A DNA stretch of 41,163 bases from JAWWPY01 sp964412845 (GTDB lineage Bacteria; Actinomycetota; Actinomycetes; Streptosporangiales; Streptosporangiaceae): NCBI GenBank assembly GCA_964412845.1, contig CAYPQM010000046.1, positions 1-41,163 on the forward strand. The letters run 5' to 3'. The position numbers and the translations under genes were made by a program. Below the pieces are notes generated by a model. That model made no database searches. It was given only the letters and a program-made list of their open reading frames with translations, and was not told where the DNA came from. Of the stretch, positions 7,644 through 14,312 are shown in pieces. Each line of letters begins with the position of its first letter. The first letter of the stretch is position 1.

Positions 7644-8815
7644 ACCCGCCGCCCGGGTGGGTGTCCCGCCGCCGCTTCCTCACCCGTGTGGGCGCGGCTG
7701 GCTTGAGCGGCGTGATGCTTGGCGCCGGCCTCAGCGATTGTTCCGCCCCCGGGCTGGCGCAAGTCCCGGTGACCGCTGTGGCGGATGAGTCACGGACGCG
7801 GAGGGTGGTGCGTTTCGCAAACTGGGCCGACTACATGGACACCTCGCCCACGGGCGGGCATCCCACGCTGGCGGAGTTCACCCGGCAAACCGGGATCAGG
7901 GTGGACTACAACGGGTTCATCCAAGACGCCAATCAGGTCACCGGCCTGATCGGGGTCGCGCTGGCAGCCGGCCAGGATCCCGGCTACGACCTGGTAGTGG
8001 TCGGGGACTGGGTGCTGGCCCAGTTCATCGAACAGGGCTGGGCGGCCGAGCTATCCCCCGGCCTGCTGACCGAGGCATGGCGCCTGCAGCCCCGCTTCCG
8101 CGACTGGCCAGTGCCCGATCTCCGGCGATATGCACTGCCTTTCCAGGCCGGACTCACTGGCATCGGATACAACGCCAAAGTCACGCGACGGCCCGTCACC
8201 AGCATGACCGATCTGCTCACCGCCCCCGACCTGCACGGCCGGGTGTCACTGGTGACGGAAATGCGCGACGTCATGGGACTCATCATGCTCGATCAGGGCA
8301 GCGATCCGGCCGACTTCTCCGCCGCCGAATTCCGCACCGCCCTAGCCATGCTCCAGCGGTCGGTGAATGCGGGGCAGATCCGCCTAGTGGCCGATACCTA
8401 CCTGCCCTCCATGGTGAAAGGCGATGTCGCCGCCGGAGTGGTCTGGGCCGGCGACATCCTCGCCGGCCGCGAGCAGAACCCCGCTCTCGAGTTCACCTGG
8501 CCGAAGGGCGGCGGGATGCTCTGGACCGACAACATGATGATCCCCGCCCTCACGTCGGTCAGGGCGAACGCCGAGCGGCTGATGAATTTCTACTACCAGC
8601 CTGATGTGGCGGCCCAGCTATCGGCATACCTTGAGTACGTGTGCCCGGTGCTGGGCGCCCAGGCCGCCATGCGGCACCTGGACCCCGGCCTGGTCGAGGA
8701 AGAATATATCTTCCCGTCCGCTGCGATGCTCCGGAGCGGGCACAACTTCAAGATCCTTAACCGGGCGCAGATCGCCAGTTACACCGCCGAATTCCAGGCC
8801 GCGGTAGGGCTGTGA
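7640..8815 (+). CDS. PotD-like extracellular solute-binding protein, Tat-exported
   Basis: This 391-residue protein has a twin-arginine signal near its N-terminus (SRRRFLT at residues 9-15, then a hydrophobic stretch to about residue 31). A cysteine follows at about 34, but in LSDC the -1 residue is Asp, so lipidation is doubtful. The mature part has features of the spermidine/putrescine-type binding family: RVVRFANWADYM near the start, a central DLVVVGDWVLAQFIEQGWAAEL segment, ALPFQAGLTGIGYN, and GDVAAGVVWAGD. No permease or ATPase gene is adjacent. The open frame begins with TTG at 7640, overlapping the kinase stop; a GTG at about 7661 is an alternative just before the signal. It may feed an importer elsewhere or act as ligand sensor for the kinase. 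Confidence 0.85.
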   Translation: MNPPPGWVSRRRFLTRVGAAGLSGVMLGAGLSDCSAPGLAQVPVTAVADESRTRRVVRFANWADYMDTSPTGGHPTLAEFTRQTGIRVDYNGFIQDANQVTGLIGVALAAGQDPGYDLVVVGDWVLAQFIEQGWAAELSPGLLTEAWRLQPRFRDWPVPDLRRYALPFQAGLTGIGYNAKVTRRPVTSMTDLLTAPDLHGRVSLVTEMRDVMGLIMLDQGSDPADFSAAEFRTALAMLQRSVNAGQIRLVADTYLPSMVKGDVAAGVVWAGDILAGREQNPALEFTWPKGGGMLWTDNMMIPALTSVRANAERLMNFYYQPDVAAQLSAYLEYVCPVLGAQAAMRHLDPGLVEEEYIFPSAAMLRSGHNFKILNRAQIASYTAEFQAAVGL

Positions 8816-8927
8816 TCGCAGTTGCGTCCGGGCATGGGGGCTAACGGCGAAGGCGATGCTGCAGAGGGCGGCGGTCGCGGACTTGCGCGAGGCACTCGAA
8901 GGCCTGGTCGCGTCGTCGCGTCTGCTC

Positions 8928-9323
8928 CTATGCGTCGTTGCTGACGATGATCAGACGCAGGCGCTTCTCGATGCTGGCGGCGTCTAGCTGGCCCGCGGCG
9001 ACGGACAGGGTGAGGTCGAATGCTTCATCGTCGGTCATGTCCAGGCGGTAGCCATTGACGCGCAGGAAAACTGCCGTGGCCAGGAGCGCGAGCCGTTTGT
9101 TGCCATCGACGAGCGCGTGGTTGCCGGCCAGTGAGTGCATCAGCGCGCTGGCCTTCCCGGCGAGCATGGGATAAGCCTCCTGCCCGAGCAGCCCGGCCCG
9201 CGGACGGTGACAAGCTGAGTCCAGCAGGCCAAGATCGCGCACCGGGCCCGCACCCAGCGCGCTGACCAGGCCGAGCAGATCCTCAAGGTCTAGGAACTCG
9301 GTAGCCGGGTCCTGACTGCTCAT
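8928..9323 (-). CDS. doc: Doc-type (death-on-curing, Fic fold) toxin
   Basis: This 131-residue protein has the Fic/Doc core motif HALVDGNKRLA at residues 69-79: His69 is the expected active-site residue, and D73-G74-N75-K76-R77 forms the phosphate-binding loop. The length fits Doc (about 125-135) and not full Fic proteins. Family function: Doc of phage P1 phosphorylates EF-Tu and stops translation. The motif here (HxLVDGNKR) is closer to Fic-like HxFxDGNKR than to P1 Doc HxFxNANKR, so the exact transfer chemistry is open. The ATG at 9323 overlaps the antitoxin stop by 4 nt, the usual antitoxin-first order. The gene ends with TAG at 8928-8930. Confidence 0.92.
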   Translation of the reverse strand: MSSQDPATEFLDLEDLLGLVSALGAGPVRDLGLLDSACHRPRAGLLGQEAYPMLAGKASALMHSLAGNHALVDGNKRLALLATAVFLRVNGYRLDMTDDEAFDLTLSVAAGQLDAASIEKRLRLIIVSNDA

Positions 9324-9520
9324 GCCCGGCCGAGCCGGTCAAGTACCTCTCCCCACCGGTCCAGCATTTCGGCGGTCGCCTCGCGGACGCGGGCCGTATG
9401 GGCCACGTCCCGCGCGCTGCGGCGGATGGCCCGGAGCACGGCCTCGTGCAACGACACCTGCTCGGCCTCTGCCAGCGCCCTCAGCAGGGCGCTGTCTTCC
9501 TCATCCAGCCGCAGATTCAT
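9320..9520 (-). CDS. Ribbon-helix-helix antitoxin partner of Doc
   Basis: The preferred start is ATG 9520 (66 residues), preceded by GGTGG at short spacing. The open frame also reaches ATG 9553, but that codon lies inside the operator palindrome, and the added residues (MVPKWYHHVVA) are not typical. The N-terminal half (NLRLDEEDSALLRALAEAEQVSLHEAVLRAIRRSA, written from residue 2 in two parts: NLRLDEEDSALLRALA, then EAEQVSLHEAVLRAIRR) looks like a CopG/Arc ribbon-helix-helix DNA-binding dimer. The C-terminal half (VREATAEMLDRWGEVLDRLG) would wrap and neutralise the toxin. Family knowledge: such antitoxins repress their own operon, with the toxin as co-repressor. The 4-nt overlap with doc gives coupled translation. 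Confidence 0.85.
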   Translation of the reverse strand: MNLRLDEEDSALLRALAEAEQVSLHEAVLRAIRRSARDVAHTARVREATAEMLDRWGEVLDRLGRA

Positions 9521-9531
9521 CGCCACCACGT

Positions 9532-9554
9532 GATGGTACCACTTTGGTACCATC
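9532..9554 (-). promoter_or_regulatory. Palindromic operator of the Doc toxin-antitoxin operon
   Basis: GATGGTACC (9532-9540), a 5-nt spacer ACTTT, and GGTACCATC (9546-9554) form a perfect 9+9 inverted repeat 11 bp upstream of the preferred antitoxin start (9520). Each arm contains the palindrome GGTACC. Position and symmetry are what is expected for autoregulation by a ribbon-helix-helix antitoxin. Confidence 0.7.
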
Positions 9555-9704
9555 GGTTGGCAAGCGGTAGCCCGCGGTTACTGCCCAGTGGCCCCCGGTC
9601 CGGGTCAGGAATCGAGAAGCGCCAGGGTGTGGCCGGGGTCTAGCCTGTCGGAGGAGGGCCGGCATGACGCTGGGCCCTCACGCGTCAAGAGGGGAGGCCC
9701 GCGG

Positions 9705-10154
9705 ATGCCCGGGAAGAATGCCAAGGCCGAGTCCGATGGCTTCAGCGCCGAGGAGCGCGCCGCGATGAAGGAGCGCGCCGCCGAACTGCGCGCCGAGGGC
9801 AAGAAGGGCGCCAGGAAGGCGGACGGCCTGCAGGCGGTCCTCGACAAGATCGCGGAGATGGCACCGGAGGATCGCGTGCTCGCCGAGCGCGTGCATGTGA
9901 CGGTGACCGCGACCGCCCCCGGGTTGTCGCCGAAGACCTGGTACGGGATGCCCGCCTACACGAACGCGGACGGCAAGATCGTCGTCTTCTTCCAGGACGC
10001 GGGCAAGTTCAGCTACCGGTACTCGACCCTGGGCTTCCAGGACGCGGCGAACCTCGACGACGGCGGCATGTGGCCGGTGTCCTACGCCCTCCAGGAGTGG
10101 AGCCCCGTGGTGGAGAAAAGGGTCATCGAGCTGGTGAAGGCGGCCATCTCCTGA
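9705..10154 (+). CDS. DUF1801 (YdhG-like) domain protein
   Basis: The start ATG 9705 is preceded by GGGGAGG at 7-nt spacing, giving 149 residues. A longer frame to 9588 has no such site. An N-terminal Lys/Glu/Ala-rich helical segment (about residues 6-45) precedes a DUF1801 fold with the characteristic APGLSPKTWYGMPAYTN, GKIVVFFQDAGKFSYRYSTLGF and a C-terminal helical end. The family includes B. subtilis FrataxinA-like (Fra/YdhG) iron-chaperone candidates and uncharacterised proteins in actinobacteria. Without biochemical residues to point to, function stays open. The gene looks monocistronic; the flanking genes are unrelated. Confidence 0.8.
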   Translation: MPGKNAKAESDGFSAEERAAMKERAAELRAEGKKGARKADGLQAVLDKIAEMAPEDRVLAERVHVTVTATAPGLSPKTWYGMPAYTNADGKIVVFFQDAGKFSYRYSTLGFQDAANLDDGGMWPVSYALQEWSPVVEKRVIELVKAAIS

Positions 10155-10364
10155 CCGCTGCCGCGACCGCCGCGGCGCGCGCCCGTGGGTACTGGGGCTT
10201 TGGACGGCTCCGCCGCAGCTAGCAGCCTACGGCCGTGCTACTCCCGGCATGAGCGGGCGGCTCGTCCTCCGTGTTCTATGAGCGGCCTGCGGCGACGTGG
10301 TCGTGAACGAACCCACGGCACGTGTTCGGTTGTGCGTCGCGTGCCTCGGTTGTTGACTGATCAC

Positions 10365-12431
10365 ATGACCGAGCTCCCCTTGGTGCGGGCTCCGCGGATC
10401 CCGGTGACAGACACCTTTCACGGAGTCGATGTCACCGAGGACTACCGATGGCTGGAGGACGCCTCTTCGGCGGAGACCATCGCCTGGACAAAGGCCCAGC
10501 AGCACCGCAGCCGTACCTACTTCGGCGGGATCCCCGGGCGAGACGCGCTGCGGGCCCGTGTCGAGCAGCTGAAGTCCGAGAGGACGACGTACCAGCGGCT
10601 CCTGTCCGGCGGAAGCACCTTCTTTGCGCTGAAGGTGCAGACGCCACGGCAGCAGCCGTTCCTGGTGGCGCTGACCGACCTTGACGACCCTGCGGCCGAG
10701 CGTGTTGTCGTGGATCCGGATGTCATCGACCCGTCGGGTGAGACCACCATCGACTTCTTCGTTCCGTCCCCGGATGGCAAGCAGGTCGCGGTCTCGCTGT
10801 CGGAGCATGGCACCGAGGACGGGTCGGTGCACGTCTACGACGTCGAGAGCGGGGAGGTCGTCGACGAGCCGATCGCGCACGTGAATCTGATGGGCGGATC
10901 GGTGGCCTGGCGTCACGACGGCTCAGGGTTCTGGTACACCCGCTGCGCTGACCCGGCAGGCTTTCGGCAGCAGGTGTGGTTCCGCGACTTCGGTGACACG
11001 CCTGACCGTGTTGACCTCGCTGGCCCCTTCGCTGACGAGCGGATCGCGGAGCACTACCTGTCCGCCTCTCCTGACGGTCGTTGGGTGATGGACCGGGTGC
11101 AGAAGGGGGATGGAGGTGACTGGCAGGTCTTCCTCCGTTGCCAAGGTGCCGACGGCTCATGGTGGCAGGTGGCCGACATCCCCGACAAGTGCGTGCATGC
11201 CGTGCCCGGCACGGGCGCCCTGTATCTGCTTTCCTTCCGGGACGCCCCGCACGGCAAGGTGCTCCGCCTGCCGCTGACCAGTGGCAGCACGGTCGCCGAC
11301 GCCGACGAGATCGTGCCGGCCGGTGACACGGTCATCGAAGACCTCGCGGTGACCCGCGACACCGTCTGGGTAGTGGACTCCGTCGGCGGGCCGCAGCAGA
11401 TGCGCGCCTTCGACGCCAAGGGTGGGCCGCTTCCCCCGGTGGAGATCCCGCCGATGAGCTCGGTGTCGTCGTACTCCGGTCGTCTCTCGACGCTGGGACA
11501 GGACCGGATCGCCTGGTCGTCCGAGTCCTTCACGGAGCCGGCGACCTGGTGGGTAGCAGCCCGCGGCGAAGCACCCCGGCCAACCGCGCTGAGGACGACC
11601 ACCCCCGTTGACCTGTCCGGGTACGAGGTGACCCGCGAGTTCGCAACGTCGAAGGACGGTACCCGTGTCCCGCTCAACGTGATCGCCGCACCCGGCACGC
11701 CACGTGACGGAACCGCACCGGCGCTGCTGACCGGGTACGGCGGTTACAGCATCTCGCTGGTACCGCGTTTCGATCCCGAGCTGCTGCTGTGGCTGGAGCA
11801 GGGCGGGGTCTACGTGGTGGCCAACGTCCGCGGCGGGGGCGAGTTCGGCGAGGAGTGGCACCACGCCGGCCGGCTCGCCGCCAAGCAGAACTGCTTCGAC
11901 GACTTCATCGCCTGCGCGGACCATCTGCACACCAGCGGGATCACCAGCCGCGAGCGGCTGGCGATCATGGGCGGCTCCAACGGAGGATTGCTGATGGGTG
12001 CCGTGCTCACTCAGCGTCCGGACATCGCCCGTGCGGTGGTAGCAGCGGTGCCGGTGATGGACTCGCTGCGAGCCGAGACCACCACCAACGGGAGGTTCAA
12101 CACGCCCGAGTACGGCACCGTGCAGGATCCGGAGTTGTTCACGGTGCTGCTCGCCTACTCGCCGTACCACAATGTCGTGGACGGGACGGCCTACCCAGCC
12201 GTGTTGCTGACCGCCGGACAGAACGACACCCGGGTCGATGCCTGGCATGCCAAGAAAATGACGGCCCGGCTCCAACAGGCAACGTCCTCGGACCGGCCGG
12301 TGCTGCTGAGATTGCAGTCCACAGGCCACCTGGCCGGGTCGCTCGACCAGGCCATCGACGAGACAACAGACTGGCACGCCTTCCTCTTCGACCAGTTGAG
12401 TCTGGGCTACCGCCCCGTCGCCCCCGCGTGA
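10365..12431 (+). CDS. Prolyl oligopeptidase family (S9) serine peptidase
   Basis: Taking ATG 10365 gives 688 residues, the usual S9A length. The frame is open further upstream to 10185, but those 60 residues carry no domain. The N-terminal part (PRIPVTDTFHGVDVTEDYRWLED) and the beta-propeller-like middle fit the S9 N-terminal domain. The C-terminal alpha/beta hydrolase domain has GGGEFGEEWHHAG, the nucleophile Ser538 in GGSNGG, Asp621 in QNDTRV and His655 in STGHLAG. Family function: cleavage after proline in short peptides, with the propeller excluding folded proteins. There is no signal peptide, so it is probably cytoplasmic. The Shine-Dalgarno sequence is weak. It converges with the rhamnose operon end, 81 bp away. 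Confidence 0.9.
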   Translation: MTELPLVRAPRIPVTDTFHGVDVTEDYRWLEDASSAETIAWTKAQQHRSRTYFGGIPGRDALRARVEQLKSERTTYQRLLSGGSTFFALKVQTPRQQPFLVALTDLDDPAAERVVVDPDVIDPSGETTIDFFVPSPDGKQVAVSLSEHGTEDGSVHVYDVESGEVVDEPIAHVNLMGGSVAWRHDGSGFWYTRCADPAGFRQQVWFRDFGDTPDRVDLAGPFADERIAEHYLSASPDGRWVMDRVQKGDGGDWQVFLRCQGADGSWWQVADIPDKCVHAVPGTGALYLLSFRDAPHGKVLRLPLTSGSTVADADEIVPAGDTVIEDLAVTRDTVWVVDSVGGPQQMRAFDAKGGPLPPVEIPPMSSVSSYSGRLSTLGQDRIAWSSESFTEPATWWVAARGEAPRPTALRTTTPVDLSGYEVTREFATSKDGTRVPLNVIAAPGTPRDGTAPALLTGYGGYSISLVPRFDPELLLWLEQGGVYVVANVRGGGEFGEEWHHAGRLAAKQNCFDDFIACADHLHTSGITSRERLAIMGGSNGGLLMGAVLTQRPDIARAVVAAVPVMDSLRAETTTNGRFNTPEYGTVQDPELFTVLLAYSPYHNVVDGTAYPAVLLTAGQNDTRVDAWHAKKMTARLQQATSSDRPVLLRLQSTGHLAGSLDQAIDETTDWHAFLFDQLSLGYRPVAPA

Positions 12432-12512
12432 GCGGTCCCCCCGGAGGGTGCAGTCACGGACGGGCGTCGCTGGCGGTGACGAACAGCCGGGACGAACGGC
12501 CGGGACGACCGA

Positions 12513-14051
12513 TCAGGGCTGGCGGCTGACCCGGCGGGCGGCCGCGTCCCAGGCCCGGGCGTCGTCGCGGGCCGGCTCAAATCGCCGTAGGTGCTGGGTG
12601 GCGCGCAGCAGCGCGCGCATCCCGCCCAGGTCCACCGGGCCGGCGCCGAGCGCGCGCGCCTGGACCAGGATGTTGCCCAGGGCCGTGGCCTCGGTCGGCC
12701 CGGCCACGACCGGCCGCCCGCAGGCATCAGCGGTGAGCTGGCAGAGCAGGGCGTTGCGTGCCCCGCCGCCGACGATGTGCACGGTCCCGACCTGGCGGCC
12801 GGACAGTTCCTGGACCTGATGGATCGCGCGCCGGTAGGCCAGCGCGAGGCTGTCGATGATGCACCGGACGGTCTCCGCCGGGTCCTGCGGCGGGCTCTGG
12901 CCGGTCCGGCGGCACGCCTCGGCGATGCGGGCCGGCATGTCACCAGGCGGCAGGAACACCGGGTCGTCGGGGTCGAGCACGGTCCGCAGCGCTGGCCGCC
13001 GCGCCGCCTCGCGGAGCAGGCTATCCAGGTCGGCCGTCAGCCCGGCGTCCGACCATGTCCGCACCGACTCCTGCAGCAGCCACAGGCCCATCACGTTGCG
13101 CAGGTACCGGATGGTGCCATCCACCCCTGACTCGTTGGTGAAATTGGCCAGGCGACTGGCCTCGGTCAGTACCGGCTGGTCCAGTTCGACACCCACCAGG
13201 GACCAGGTGCCGCTGGAGATGTACGCGAAGTCGGCGCCGGCCGCTGGCACGCTGACCACAGCGGACGCGGTGTCGTGCGAGCCGACGGCGATCACCGGAA
13301 CCGGCGGCCGCCGGCCGTCCGGCCCGATCCCGCCATTCCGGCCGCCCGGGCTGTCCAGGTCGGCACGGCGACCCAGGCCGATCCGGTCGGCGACCTCGGG
13401 CAGCAGGTCACCGATGATGGCGCCGGGCTGGCGCAGCGCCGGGAACAGCCGCGCCGGGATGCCCGCCCGCTCCATGAACTGCGTCGCCCAGGTCCGGGTG
13501 CGCACGTCATAGAGCTGGGTGGTGGACGCGTTGGTCACCTCCGCGCCCAGTTCCCCGGTGAGCCAGTAGGCGAGCAGGTCGGGAATCAGCAGCAACGTCC
13601 GGGCCGCCGACAGCTGCGGCGTCCTGGCCGCCGCGACGAGCTGGTAGATCGTGTTGATCGACATCTGCTGGATCCCGGTGGCCGCGTACAGTTCCTGGGC
13701 CGGGATCGCGGCCAGCACCTCCGCCGCCACCCCGTCGGTCCGGGCATCCCGGTAGTGCACCGGGTTGCCGAGCAGCGCGCCGCTCTCGTCGAGCAGGCCG
13801 TAGTCCACTCCCCATGAGTCGATCCCGATGCTGGCCAGGCCGAACTCCCTGGCCGCCGACCGCAGGCCGTCCAGGACGTCCCGATAGAGCCGCAGGATGT
13901 CCCAGTGCAACGTGGCGAGCACCGGCACGGGAGCGTTAGGGAATCTGTGGGCTTCATGCAGCTCCAGCTGGCTGGGACCAACCTGGCCGACCATGACCCG
14001 CCCGCCCGACGCCCCGAGGTCGACCGCCGCGACGGTCACGGGGCCGCTCAC
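12513..14051 (-). CDS. rhaB: Rhamnulokinase (FGGY family carbohydrate kinase)
   Basis: This 512-residue protein starts at GTG 14051. The FGGY kinase layout is clear: the N-terminal phosphate loop VDLGASGGR (about 10-18), the substrate-side segment SIGIDSWGVDYGLLD, then GSHDTASAV and YISSGTWSLVGVEL in the second domain, and HIVGGGARNALLCQLTADA with the adenosine-site pattern near the C-terminus. The phrase GIDSWGVDYGLLD is typical of rhamnulokinases rather than xylulo- or glycerol kinases. Reaction: L-rhamnulose plus ATP to L-rhamnulose-1-phosphate. It is the last gene of the rhamnose operon and overlaps the small LuxR-type gene by 4 nt, so it is translationally coupled. The context with rhaI, rhaEW and rhaM makes the substrate call strong. 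Confidence 0.93.
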   Translation of the reverse strand: MSGPVTVAAVDLGASGGRVMVGQVGPSQLELHEAHRFPNAPVPVLATLHWDILRLYRDVLDGLRSAAREFGLASIGIDSWGVDYGLLDESGALLGNPVHYRDARTDGVAAEVLAAIPAQELYAATGIQQMSINTIYQLVAAARTPQLSAARTLLLIPDLLAYWLTGELGAEVTNASTTQLYDVRTRTWATQFMERAGIPARLFPALRQPGAIIGDLLPEVADRIGLGRRADLDSPGGRNGGIGPDGRRPPVPVIAVGSHDTASAVVSVPAAGADFAYISSGTWSLVGVELDQPVLTEASRLANFTNESGVDGTIRYLRNVMGLWLLQESVRTWSDAGLTADLDSLLREAARRPALRTVLDPDDPVFLPPGDMPARIAEACRRTGQSPPQDPAETVRCIIDSLALAYRRAIHQVQELSGRQVGTVHIVGGGARNALLCQLTADACGRPVVAGPTEATALGNILVQARALGAGPVDLGGMRALLRATQHLRRFEPARDDARAWDAAARRVSRQP

Positions 14052-14263
14052 AGGATCCCGCGCCGCGCGGCCCAGACGACCGCCTGGATCGGCGCGGCGA
14101 CCCCGAGCCGGTCGCAGATATCCCTGGTCCGGCGGCGGACAGTCCGCTCCGAGGTGCGCAGCCGCCTGGCCACCGCATCAAGCGGCAGGCCCTCGGCGAG
14201 GAGCCTGAGCAGGGCCACGTCCTGGTGACTCAACGCCGGAGACTCCACGTCGGCTGCTCCCAT
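14048..14263 (-). CDS. Stand-alone LuxR-type helix-turn-helix protein inside the rhamnose operon
   Basis: The start ATG 14263 has GGAGGG about 6 nt upstream, giving 71 residues. A longer frame to 14344 would overlap the rhaEW 3' end and lacks that site. Residues about 10-70 form a LuxR/GerE-type HTH: ALSHQDVALLRLLAEGLPLDAVARRL, then TSERTVRRRTRDICDRLG, then APIQAVVWAARRGIL. There is no receiver or ligand domain, so it resembles stand-alone GerE-like regulators. It sits between rhaEW (49 nt upstream) and rhaB (GTGA overlap) and must be co-transcribed with both. It may fine-tune the operon or link rhamnose use to another regulon. It could instead be a remnant of a larger regulator. Confidence 0.8.
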   Translation of the reverse strand: MGAADVESPALSHQDVALLRLLAEGLPLDAVARRLRTSERTVRRRTRDICDRLGVAAPIQAVVWAARRGIL

Positions 14264-14312
14264 CGCTTCCCTCCGATCGGCTGTGCCGCGGAACACCAGG
14301 TGGGCGAGGCGT

